Shown piece after piece: positions 37,192-45,345 of a stretch of 64,000 bases of DNA. The notes below the pieces were generated by a model that was not told where the DNA came from, ran no database searches, and saw nothing but the letters and a program-made list of their open reading frames with translations. The stretch comes from DRKI01 sp011051875 (GTDB taxonomy: Bacteria > Desulfobacterota > Desulfobulbia > Desulfobulbales > Desulfobulbaceae). Both the position numbers and the translations under genes were made by a program. The stretch covers positions 62,001 through 126,000 of the forward strand of contig JALXDL010000054.1 in the NCBI GenBank assembly GCA_026990385.1. Direction: 5' to 3'. Each line of letters begins with the position of its first letter. Position 1 is the first letter of the stretch.

Positions 37192-37502
37192 GACGCTCCT
37201 CCTTTTCTGTGCCCTTGTACAGGTCTGGGAGATGGGAGATCACCGCGGTACAACCCACGGCGGCATCCGGGCCGCACCGGCCATCTGCCACCAGGGATGG
37301 TCACGGATCCCGGCTCCGGATATCATGTGGCACGCTGTGTCATGTCTCCCGCTTCTGACATGTGATGTACCCTGGTTTGCTTATACGTCCTACGTTTTTG
37401 TTTTGTCAAATGAATATTGATGGAAAAACATCTGGTTCCCGGAATGCAGAGGAAAAATGTACGGAAAGGGATGTCCGGATTAACGGAAGAATCAGGGCCG
37501 GG

Positions 37503-38615
37503 ATGGATGGACAGGATGGGGCTGACGGCCTGGCCCGGCAGCTGGCCCTGCACCGGGAGCAGTGCGTGCACTGCGGTCTGTGCGTGCGGGAGTGTGCCTT
37601 TCTGCAGGAGAACGGCACACCCGGGGCCATTGCCGCCAACCGCGGCGGCCGGGAACCGGAACTCGCCTTTGCCTGCAGCCTCTGCGGGCTGTGCGGCGCT
37701 GTCTGCCCGCCTGCTGTCGGGCTGCGGCCGGACCGACTGTTCCTGGCCATGCGGCGGGAGGCGGTGGCCCGGGGTAGGGCGGACCTTGCGCCCTACCGGG
37801 CCCTGCTTTTCTACGAGAAGATGGGTGCCTCCCGTTGGCTCGCCGGTGCATTCCTGCCCCGGGACTGCGACACCGTGTTCTTTCCGGGCTGCGCCCTGCC
37901 CGGGAGCAGGCCGGACCTGCTCCGGGCCCTGATCGCGCATCTGCGCCGGAACATGCCCCGGCTTGGCATTGTCCTGGACTGTTGTACCAAGCCTTCCCAT
38001 GACCTGGGACGGCAGGAGTATTTTGAATCCCGGTTCCATGGCCTGCGCCGGGAGCTGCTGGCGCGGGGAGTGCGCAACGTCCTCGTGGCCTGCCCGAGCT
38101 GTCACCGGGTCTTCCGGCACCATGGGCATGGCCTGCGGGTGAGCACGGTCTATGAACATATGGAGCCCCTGCCCCGGGCCGGACATCCGCCGGTCGAGGT
38201 GACCGTGCACGATCCCTGCGGAGCACGGGAGGAACCGGCCATCCATGCGGCCGTCCGCCGCCTGGCCGAGGCCGGGTCATTGACGGTCCGGGAGATGGAG
38301 CACCACGGGGCCAGGACCATCTGCTGCGGGGAGGGCGGGGCGGCAGGTTGTGTGCGGCCGGAGTTTGCGCGGCAGTGGAGCCGCCGGAGGAAGGAGGAGG
38401 CCGGCAACAGGCGGGTGGTCACCTGCTGCGCAGGATGCCTGGGATTTCTTGAACCCCTGGTGGAGACCAGCCACATCCTCGATCTCCTGTTGATGCCCGG
38501 GGCGGCCCTGGCCGGTCGGCTCAGGATCAGCAGGCCGCCCCGGACCTACCTGAACAGGTTTTTTCTGAAGCGGTGGCTCGGGAAAATGTTTGCCGGCTGT
38601 CAACGGCTGCGCTGA
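37503..38615 (+). CDS. (Fe-S)-binding oxidoreductase with CCG domains
   Basis: This product of about 370 residues has two ferredoxin-type cluster motifs (CVHCGLCVREC and CSLCGLCGAVC) and then two cysteine-rich CCG-type halves (DCCTKPSH and ACPSCHRVF, then CCGEGGAAGC and CCAGCLGF). These are the HdrD/GlpC-like domains of heterodisulfide reductase-related proteins, which pass electrons between carriers. The partner is not apparent from neighbours. The start is uncertain: Met 37503 leaves a short leader before the first cysteine, while Met 37410 adds about 30 residues without a ribosome site. Confidence 0.8.
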   Translation: MDGQDGADGLARQLALHREQCVHCGLCVRECAFLQENGTPGAIAANRGGREPELAFACSLCGLCGAVCPPAVGLRPDRLFLAMRREAVARGRADLAPYRALLFYEKMGASRWLAGAFLPRDCDTVFFPGCALPGSRPDLLRALIAHLRRNMPRLGIVLDCCTKPSHDLGRQEYFESRFHGLRRELLARGVRNVLVACPSCHRVFRHHGHGLRVSTVYEHMEPLPRAGHPPVEVTVHDPCGAREEPAIHAAVRRLAEAGSLTVREMEHHGARTICCGEGGAAGCVRPEFARQWSRRRKEEAGNRRVVTCCAGCLGFLEPLVETSHILDLLLMPGAALAGRLRISRPPRTYLNRFFLKRWLGKMFAGCQRLR

Positions 38616-38715
38616 GCAAGGGATCCTGGTTGTACTCACAGCCGCCCTGTCTCAGCACGGTCGCGCCGGCCGGCATGGAGGGCCTGGAGTTCCTCCTGTT
38701 TGCGGAGATTGGTGC

Positions 38716-39159
38716 ATGGACACATTGCTATTGCAGAATGGCTACCCGGCGCTCTTTCTGCTCAGCTTCCTGGCCGCCACGGTCATCCCGCTGGGCTCGG
38801 AATGGCTTCTCCTGGCACTGCTCCTGCGGGGCGCCGATCCGGTCCTGGCCGTGGCCACGGCCACGGTCGGCAATACCCTTGGGGCCTGTACCACCTACTG
38901 GATCGGCATACGGGGCGGTCCCTTCCTCGCGGGCAGGATCCTGCGCCTGGATGGCAGGGACCTGGACCGGGCCCGACGTCTCTATGACCGCTACGGAAGC
39001 TGGTCCCTGCTGTTTTCCTGGCTCCCGGTGGTGGGCGATCCCCTCTGCCTGGTGGGCGGCGTACTGGGGGTGCGGCCGGTGAAGTTTCTTGTCCTGGTCC
39101 TGGCGGGCAAGCTGGCCCGCTACACCGCCCTCGGCCTGCTCACCCTGCAGATGCTGTGA
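38716..39159 (+). CDS. Small DedA/YqaA-like membrane protein
   Basis: The 147-residue product has four or so membrane helices. It shows the family signature of YqaA-type DedA relatives: SFLAATVIPLGSEWLL, TVGNTLGACTTYWIG, the loop RLYDRYGSWSLLFSWLPVVGD and a C-terminal GKLARYTALG. DedA-family proteins are membrane proteins linked to lipid transport and membrane homeostasis; the role here is not known. A GGAG precedes the Met at 38716, which is why I discard the longer in-frame start. It follows the Fe-S gene by 100 bp. Confidence 0.8.
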   Translation: MDTLLLQNGYPALFLLSFLAATVIPLGSEWLLLALLLRGADPVLAVATATVGNTLGACTTYWIGIRGGPFLAGRILRLDGRDLDRARRLYDRYGSWSLLFSWLPVVGDPLCLVGGVLGVRPVKFLVLVLAGKLARYTALGLLTLQML

Positions 39160-39160
39160 C

Positions 39161-39251
39161 CGGAATTGTGCGATTTTCACTTTGCCCCCGGGACGCGGGT
39201 CCTGTTGCGCAGTGTGCCTGCATGGAACACCACGAGGCGAGGCAGGTTGGA
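39161..39251 (+). repeat. Composite intergenic repeat (family B)
   Basis: GGAATTGTGCGATTTTCACT and TTGCCCCCGGGACGCGGG form the left module. The right module is TGCCTGCATGGAACACCACG then AGGCGAGGCAGGTT. Both match 31923-32131 but without the inserted middle module. It directly follows the stop of the DedA-like gene. Confidence 0.6.
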
Positions 39252-39376
39252 GCAGGCCTGATTCAGGTGGGAAGATGCACGTCACGCGGCCCCCTGCCAT
39301 TGTGCCGCACCTGACCGCAGGGCAGGGGCCTGTTGCCGGATGCCTTGAAAGTCACTGTGACGATGTCCGCGGCAGG

Positions 39377-39790
39377 CTACAGCGAATCGCAGATATGGCG
39401 TGAAGATTCGGCGGAATCCTCTTCCATGAAGCGCATATCCATGCCGGGCATCATGTCCTGCATCATGCCCTGCATCATTTCCGTACATTTCTTCATCTCC
39501 CTGACAACGGGACTGGAAGAGACCTTTCTGCCATAGGCCATGGCCTTTTCCTGGGCCTGGTCCCTTTTGCCGGCCGCGCACAGCGACCTGATCTCGGCCT
39601 CGAACCGCTTGCTCTCCCGTTCAAGCGCCTCCAGGGCGTTCTTGTCCACCTTTTCCATGCACTCCTGCGCCTTCTGGGCCTGGAGCATCATCTTCTGCAT
39701 GTCCTGCTGGTTCATGTTCATGCCTGGATAGGTCTGGGCCGCCAACGGAAGCGGCAGCAGGATCAGGGCAAGAAGGATAAGCGTCTTCAT
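39377..39790 (-). CDS. Met-rich periplasmic protein of unknown function
   Basis: The 137-residue product has a clear signal peptide (MKTLILLALILLPLPLAAQ). The mature part is short, helical and rich in Met, Gln and Glu (GMNMNQQDMQKMMLQAQ and MMQGMMQDMMPGMDMRF), with three or four cysteines. Methionine-rich periplasmic segments can bind copper or act in oxidative protection, but that is only a suggestion. It stands alone. I do not recognise a family. Confidence 0.7.
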   Translation of the reverse strand: MKTLILLALILLPLPLAAQTYPGMNMNQQDMQKMMLQAQKAQECMEKVDKNALEALERESKRFEAEIRSLCAAGKRDQAQEKAMAYGRKVSSSPVVREMKKCTEMMQGMMQDMMPGMDMRFMEEDSAESSRHICDSL

Positions 39791-40100
39791 GGGATAGTCT
39801 CCTTTTTTTATGTTCCTGGTGCAGTATGCGGTTTGACCAGGCCCCTGCCGGAAAATTCCCGGTGGGCTGCGGCCGGCATGGTTTCATTCCCACAATATCA
39901 TATCCGGCAAGGGAATGTAAGACCCGCCGGGCCCCGGCCGTCGAAGTCCTCTTATCAGGAATGACGATACCGGCGGTGTTTCTTATAGAAATTACCTGTT
40001 TGTCTTATAGGTTTTCCTGTGCTATAGGGCATGGCATTCAACGGTTGCACGGCAGATTCGGCGACCGGCCAGCGCAATGATGTGGCAATGGAGGAGGCAG
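39791..40100. other. Intergenic upstream of the molybdoenzyme operon
   Basis: The 310-bp divergent spacer carries a direct-repeat cluster at 39981-40029. Otherwise I see no gene and no dispersed repeat of the families described elsewhere. Confidence 0.5.
39981..40029 (+). promoter_or_regulatory. Direct repeats upstream of the ttrBA-like operon
   Basis: TCTTATAG occurs at 39981 and again at 40003, followed by the related GCTATAGG at 40021. CCTGTTTG and CCTGTGCT overlap the second and third units. The units are 22 and 18 bases apart, about two helical turns, the pattern expected of a response-regulator or activator site. The first gene starts about 70 bases downstream. Assignment as an operator is an inference. 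Confidence 0.4.
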
Positions 40101-40775
40101 ATGACAACACGCAGGGAATTTCTCATCGGCAGCGGCACGCTGGCCCTGGGGGCGGCCTCGGTCCTGGCCGGAGCCGGCCGGGCCGCAAGGGGCTCCACCC
40201 CGGGCAGGATGACCATGATCATTGACCAGGCACGCTGCACCGGCTGCCGTTCCTGTCTCATCGCCTGCAAGGGTTATACGGCCACGGATACGGGACATTT
40301 CAACACCCGCCTGCTCGAGGAGGAAGACAGGCACGGCCGGACGCACTTCACCCCGGTCCTGTGCAACCAGTGCGATGATCCGCCCTGTGTGCGGAGCTGC
40401 GCGGCAGGGGCGACCTTCAAGCTGGAAAACGGAATCGTGGTCACCGACTGGGCCCGCTGTACGGCCTGCGGCAACTGCATCACGGCCTGTCCCTACGGGG
40501 CTCGTTCCGCCGATTCCCGTTACGGCGGCAGGGTGGACAAGTGCGATTTCTGCCGTGACCGGCTGCAGGACGGGCTTGCGCCGGTGTGTGTCGAGGCCTG
40601 TTCCGCCGGGGCCCGGCTCTTTGGCGACAGGGAGAATCCGGAGGGCGGGTTTGCCACCTGCCTGCGCCAGTCCACCTTCCGGGTTCTGCGACCTGAACTG
40701 GAAACAGGTCCCAATGTCCTGTACGTGCAGGGCCGAAGGTACCAGCAGCCAATGTCGGGGGAGGAACGGCCATGA
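40101..40775 (+). CDS. Tat-exported four-cluster ferredoxin, TtrB-like
   Basis: The 224-residue product starts with a twin-arginine signal (TTRREFLIGSG). It then has the cysteine pattern of a four [4Fe-4S] electron-transfer subunit: CTGCRSCLIAC, CNQCDDPPCVRSC, CTACGNCITACPYG and CDFCRDRLQ followed by CVEAC. It would pass electrons to the molybdopterin subunit encoded next. GGAGG precedes the Met at 40101. The two genes overlap by 4 bp (ATGA). Close relatives are TtrB, PhsB and ArrB; I favour TtrB because of the partner. Confidence 0.85.
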   Translation: MTTRREFLIGSGTLALGAASVLAGAGRAARGSTPGRMTMIIDQARCTGCRSCLIACKGYTATDTGHFNTRLLEEEDRHGRTHFTPVLCNQCDDPPCVRSCAAGATFKLENGIVVTDWARCTACGNCITACPYGARSADSRYGGRVDKCDFCRDRLQDGLAPVCVEACSAGARLFGDRENPEGGFATCLRQSTFRVLRPELETGPNVLYVQGRRYQQPMSGEERP

Positions 40776-43700
40776 GGAGTGACAGAATGGCAACAGACCG
40801 CTTTTCCGGTAGTCGGCGGACCTGGCTGAAGACCGGTGTCGCCCTGGCCGGGCTGTCGCTGCTGAGGCCGCCGTCGGCTGCTGCCTCGGAGGCGTCCGGC
40901 ACGGATCCCAGGACTATCCAGCAGGCACCGGTGGCCCGGACCGGGGGCGAGGTCCGGGTCGTGCACTCGGTCTGCCTGGGCTGCAATGCCCGCTGCGGCA
41001 ACCGGGCCCTGGTGCGAAACGGCAGGCTGGAATCCTTTTCCGGCAATCCATTTCATCCCTACAACCACCAGGGCAGGCCCGTGCCTTATGCCACGCCGGT
41101 GGCGCAGACCCTGGGGCGGCCAAGTCCTGTCTGTGCCAAGGCCCACGACAGCATCAACGCAGTCTACAACCCCTACCGGGTCCTGCTGCCGCTCAAACGG
41201 TCCGGGCCGCGCGGATCGGGCCGGTTTGAGCCCATTGCCTGGGAGCGGCTCATCGCCGAGGTGACCGGGGGCGGCCGGCTGTTCGCCCACCTGGGCGAAG
41301 ACAGGAAAATCCAGGGCCTGCGTGACCTGGACAGCGATGCGCCTCTTGACCCGGAGGCGCCCGAGCTGGGCCCGGTCCGCAACCGTTTTGTCTTCATGTC
41401 CGGTCGCATGCAGAGCGGAAGAAAGGAGTTCATCGACCGGTTCGTCAAGCATGGGCTGGGCTCCATCAACCGTATCGGCCACACCGACATCTGCGGGCTC
41501 GGGTTCCGCATGGGCAACCTGGCCCTGACCGAGAAAAAGGCAGTGGAACTCAAGGCCGATCCATGGGGCGCCAGCTACATCCTGGTCTTTGGCGCCAACA
41601 TCTACGAGGCTCTGCAGCCGGGCGTCAACACCTATGGTGCGGCCATTGCCGACAGGAGTGCGCGCGGCGAGGTGCAGTTCGTCATCATCGACCCCAGGGC
41701 GCAGCGGGCCGCGGTCCATGCCCACGACTGGCTGCCGGTCCGTCCGGGCTGCGACGGCGCCCTGGCCATGGCCATGATCCGGCGGATGATCGAGAAGCGG
41801 TCCTATAACCGGGCCTACCTGGCCGCGCCCAACCCGGCCGCGGCCACGGCCCTGGGCCATGGCTGCTACTGCAACGCCACCCACCTGGTCATCGACGATC
41901 CCGGCCATCCGGATCATCTCCGCTTTCTGCGCAGCCGTCACCTGGCAGGGACGGACGGGCAACCGGTGGATGAGCGCTGGCTCGTCGTCGATGGGGAGAA
42001 CAATCCGGTGCCTTTTGACAGCGTGGAGCGGGCCCCCCTGGACCGGAGTCTCCTGGTCCGTGACGGCAGGGGCCGGAAGATCAGGGTCTCCACCGCCTTC
42101 CGGATGATGCGCAGGGCGGTCATGTTGCACACCATGGACGAGTATGCCCGTTTCTGCGGCATAGCCGGCCGCCGGATCGAGCGCATAGCAGACGAGTTCG
42201 CCTCCCATGGCACCAGGGCCGCGGTCTGCCAGTATCACGGCGCGGGCAACTATGCCGGCGGCACCCATGCCGCCTTTGCCGTGGCCATGCTCAACTGCCT
42301 GGTGGGCAGTATCGGCATGCGCGGCGGCTACATGCCCTCGGGCGGCGGTGGTGCAGATCCGCTCAAGGGGGCCTATGATCTGAAAAAATTCCCCGGCCGG
42401 CGCAGACCGCGGGGGGTGCGGATCTCCCGGGAAAAGGCCTGTTATGAAAAGAGCAGTGAGTTTGCCCGCAAAAAAAAGGCCACCGGCAGCGGCTACCCGG
42501 CCGCCCGGCCCTGGTTTCCCTTCACCAGGGGCGGGCTCAGCGTAGAGACCCTGGCCGGCATGGATGCCGGGTATCCCTATGGCTGTTCCATCCTGTTTAC
42601 CTATTTTTACGATCCTCTCTATTCCACGCCGGGCGGCTACCGGTTCAGATCAACCCTCATGGACAGTGACCGGGTGCCGCTGCACGTCTCCATTGATACG
42701 TGCATCAACGAGTCCAACCTCTATGCCGACTACATTGTCCCCGATGTCACCTATGCCGAGGGCCAGTATGGCTGGCTCACGCCGCATGCGCCGGCCCTGC
42801 GCTTCACCGGTGTGCGCACTCCCTGCATCGAACCGCTGACCCCGGCCACCGCCGATGGCAGGCCATACTGCCTGGAGACCTTTCTCATCGACCTGGCCGA
42901 GCGAGCCGGGCTGCCCGGGTTCGGCAGAGAGACCATCGCCGGTCCCGGCGGCGCGCTCCTGCCCCTGCACCGGGCAGAGGACTTCTACGTTCGCGCCTTT
43001 GCCAACATCGCGCTCAACAGCGGGTTGCCGGAGGCGCCTGCAGAGGAGAAGGAGTTTGTCGAGAACAATTATCCCGTAGCCCGGTTCCGGGACAGGCTCA
43101 CGCGGCAGCAGTGGCGCCGAACCTGCTATCTCCTGGCCCGTGGCGGGCTGTTTTCCTCCTATGACCAGGTCTTTGCCGGCGACCGGTTCCGGTACGGCCT
43201 GGAGCGCGTTGTCCTTTTCAACGAGGAATTGGCCGCCTGCCGCAATGCCCTGACCGGGGAGCGGTTTTCCGGCACCCTGCGCTGGCAGCCGCCCGCGGAT
43301 GCGGCCGGCCGGCCCCTGGCCCTGGAAGACCGGGACTATCCCTTTGCCCTTGTCACCCACAAGATGAACGTCCATACGCAGTCCAGGACGACCTGCCACC
43401 GCTGGACCATGGAACTGGTGCCGGAGAATTTCGTGGTCATGCACGTGGACGATGCCCGTGCGCTTGGCCTGCGCGACGGTGACCGGGTGCGGATCGTCTC
43501 CCGGAGCAACAGCCGAGGGATCACCGGCAGGCTCCGAACCGGGCGGAGCGTGCGGTCCGGCTGCGTGGCGGTCTCTTTCCACTACGGCCACACCCAGCAC
43601 GGCGCCTCCAGGCTGACGGTGGCGCGGGCAGAGGAAGTCTTTCTCGGCGGTGCCGCGGTCACTGATGAGCAGGGGCTGGTCCCGGACCCGAAACGCGGTG

Positions 43701-43822
43701 CCGGTCTCAATCCCAACATGGTTTCGCGGTTGGACCGGAACCTGGGCGACACGCCGCTCATCGACATGATCGGGGGCATTCCGGACTTCAGCAGCACCCG
43801 GGTCCGGGTTGCCAGGATATAG
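40772..43822 (+). CDS. Periplasmic molybdopterin oxidoreductase, TtrA-like
   Basis: This 1016-residue catalytic subunit belongs to the DMSO-reductase superfamily. A twin-arginine signal (SRRTWLKTG, residues 14-22) is followed by a [4Fe-4S] site C68, C71, C75 and C121 (CLGCNARC and PVCAKAHD). The body contains GHTDICGLGFRMGN near 225-240, whose cysteine is a good candidate Mo ligand. A C-terminal molybdopterin-dinucleotide domain lies around residues 850-1000. The layout best matches tetrathionate reductase TtrA, with arsenate-type enzymes as alternatives. No membrane anchor gene (TtrC/NrfD type) or sensor pair is nearby, so the quinol connection is missing or elsewhere. Substrate is therefore uncertain. 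Confidence 0.8.
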   Translation: MRSDRMATDRFSGSRRTWLKTGVALAGLSLLRPPSAAASEASGTDPRTIQQAPVARTGGEVRVVHSVCLGCNARCGNRALVRNGRLESFSGNPFHPYNHQGRPVPYATPVAQTLGRPSPVCAKAHDSINAVYNPYRVLLPLKRSGPRGSGRFEPIAWERLIAEVTGGGRLFAHLGEDRKIQGLRDLDSDAPLDPEAPELGPVRNRFVFMSGRMQSGRKEFIDRFVKHGLGSINRIGHTDICGLGFRMGNLALTEKKAVELKADPWGASYILVFGANIYEALQPGVNTYGAAIADRSARGEVQFVIIDPRAQRAAVHAHDWLPVRPGCDGALAMAMIRRMIEKRSYNRAYLAAPNPAAATALGHGCYCNATHLVIDDPGHPDHLRFLRSRHLAGTDGQPVDERWLVVDGENNPVPFDSVERAPLDRSLLVRDGRGRKIRVSTAFRMMRRAVMLHTMDEYARFCGIAGRRIERIADEFASHGTRAAVCQYHGAGNYAGGTHAAFAVAMLNCLVGSIGMRGGYMPSGGGGADPLKGAYDLKKFPGRRRPRGVRISREKACYEKSSEFARKKKATGSGYPAARPWFPFTRGGLSVETLAGMDAGYPYGCSILFTYFYDPLYSTPGGYRFRSTLMDSDRVPLHVSIDTCINESNLYADYIVPDVTYAEGQYGWLTPHAPALRFTGVRTPCIEPLTPATADGRPYCLETFLIDLAERAGLPGFGRETIAGPGGALLPLHRAEDFYVRAFANIALNSGLPEAPAEEKEFVENNYPVARFRDRLTRQQWRRTCYLLARGGLFSSYDQVFAGDRFRYGLERVVLFNEELAACRNALTGERFSGTLRWQPPADAAGRPLALEDRDYPFALVTHKMNVHTQSRTTCHRWTMELVPENFVVMHVDDARALGLRDGDRVRIVSRSNSRGITGRLRTGRSVRSGCVAVSFHYGHTQHGASRLTVARAEEVFLGGAAVTDEQGLVPDPKRGAGLNPNMVSRLDRNLGDTPLIDMIGGIPDFSSTRVRVARI

Positions 43823-43971
43823 GACAAGGAAAAAAGGAGACAGATCAGCGTGCGACTGCGGCGCAGGTGCCCCGTGGCCCTGCCTCCAAGGTGCGCGCCC
43901 GCCCCGTTCCCCTGCAAGCGGTTGCAGGGTGGCACAGCTGCACCCGCTTACAGTTCCTGTATGGATGCTGG

Positions 43972-43996
43972 GTGATTATCCCGTGACCGGTTGTGT
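43972..43996 (-). repeat. Family A repeat core, reverse orientation
   Basis: Read on the minus strand it is AACCGGTCACGGGATAATCA, close to the core of the family A copies. It lies between the molybdoenzyme gene and the transglutaminase gene. Another shared block (CTGCAAGCGGTTGCAGGG) lies just before it near 43,911. Confidence 0.5.
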
Positions 43997-44114
43997 TCCC
44001 CTGGTATTGCTCCGGGGTGTTTGGGACGGGCATGAACTGTTTTCATGGTTTGTTGCGGCTGGATGGCAATACCCCTCCAGCCTGCCGGGTATCAGAAAAC
44101 AAGGAGAAAAGTAT

Positions 44115-45128
44115 ATGAAGAAGCGCATTCAGTACCTGTGGATTCTCTGCCTCCTGCTGCTGCCGGCAGCGGCCCTGGCAGCAAAGCAGAGCAGCGGCAC
44201 CATTAGCATGGAGTTCGACCTGTCGGACCATGATCCGGACCAGGAGGCCCGGCTGTGGATTCCCTATCCCCTGTCGGACGGGAACCAGCTGATAACGGAT
44301 ATCCGGGTCAGCGGTGACTATGCCGAGTCCGCGGTATACTCGGACCGGAAATACTCCACCCCCATCCTCTATGCCCGCTGGCAGCCGGGGGCCCGGAGCC
44401 GCAAGCTGACCCTGAGCTTCCACGTGGTCCGCAACGAGGTTGTCCGCCGTGATTTTCCGGCCAGGGAAGGGGCATGGAACCGGGCCGACTTCGCCCGCTG
44501 GCTCGCCCCCACCAGCCTGGGGCCCATTGACGGCAGGGTCAGGGAGCTGGCCGGCCGGATCACCAGCGGCAAGACCACTGTCCTGGCCCGGGCCAGGGCG
44601 ATCTATGACTGGATCTGCGACAACATGTACCGCGATCCCAAGACCCGCGGCTGCGGGGCAGGCAATGTCTGTGCCCTGCTCAGGAGACCGGGCGGCAAGT
44701 GTACCGATATCCACTCGGTCTTCGTGGCCCTGTGCCGCGCCGCCGGGGTGCCGGCCCGGGAGATCTTCGGTATCCGCCAGGGACGGAAGGATGTGCAGGA
44801 CATCACTGCCTGGCAGCACTGCTGGGCCGAGTTCTACCTGCCCGGCTATGGCTGGGTGCCGGTGGATCCTGCCGATGTGCGCAAGATGATGCTCAAGTAC
44901 AACCTCACCCTGGATGATCCCCGGACCAGGGAGTACCGGGATTATTTCTGGGGGGCCTGGGATGCCTACCGGGTCCGGCTGGCCGTGGGCCGTGATATCC
45001 GGCTCAACCCGCCGCAGCACGGTCCCCTGCTCAACACCTTCGGCTATCCCTATGCCGAGATCGGCGACCGGGTCCTGGACTGGCTCGATCCGGCCACCTT
45101 CCGCTATCATTTCACCTTCCGCCGCTGA
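44115..45128 (+). CDS. Secreted transglutaminase-like protein
   Basis: The 337-residue product has a signal peptide (KKRIQYLWILCLLLLPAAALA). A beta-rich N-terminal region precedes a transglutaminase/protease-like core. The catalytic triad is visible: Cys in GGKCTDIHSVFVALC, His in ITAWQHCWAEFYLP and Asp in VPVDPADV. AAGGAG lies shortly before the Met at 44115. Such periplasmic proteins cleave or cross-link peptides; the target is unknown. It lies between the molybdoenzyme pair and a TonB receptor, all on the plus strand, but spacers of 200 bp or more suggest separate transcripts. Confidence 0.85.
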   Translation: MKKRIQYLWILCLLLLPAAALAAKQSSGTISMEFDLSDHDPDQEARLWIPYPLSDGNQLITDIRVSGDYAESAVYSDRKYSTPILYARWQPGARSRKLTLSFHVVRNEVVRRDFPAREGAWNRADFARWLAPTSLGPIDGRVRELAGRITSGKTTVLARARAIYDWICDNMYRDPKTRGCGAGNVCALLRRPGGKCTDIHSVFVALCRAAGVPAREIFGIRQGRKDVQDITAWQHCWAEFYLPGYGWVPVDPADVRKMMLKYNLTLDDPRTREYRDYFWGAWDAYRVRLAVGRDIRLNPPQHGPLLNTFGYPYAEIGDRVLDWLDPATFRYHFTFRR

Positions 45129-45203
45129 GCATAATTCCGCGGTATCCACGGACCGGCCGGTCGCCGCACCATGGCACCGGCACGGTCCGCCGTTCTTTCC
45201 GCC

Positions 45204-45232
45204 TTGACATTGGTTGCCAGGTTTCAGAAAAT
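45204..45232 (+). promoter_or_regulatory. Candidate sigma-70 promoter before the TonB receptor
   Basis: TTGACA at 45204-45209 is a perfect -35 box, followed after 17 bases by GAAAAT (45227-45232), which matches four of six -10 positions. It lies about 110 bases before the receptor start. Confidence 0.4.
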
Positions 45233-45345
45233 AGAACCTGATGAATTGAAGGGGATCACCGGCTCCCCGGGGCATCCCGTGCGGATACCGGCGGGCCGGG
45301 AAGGCATGGTCCGGGCACGCGGATTTCCATTTTGCCAGAGGTGTG

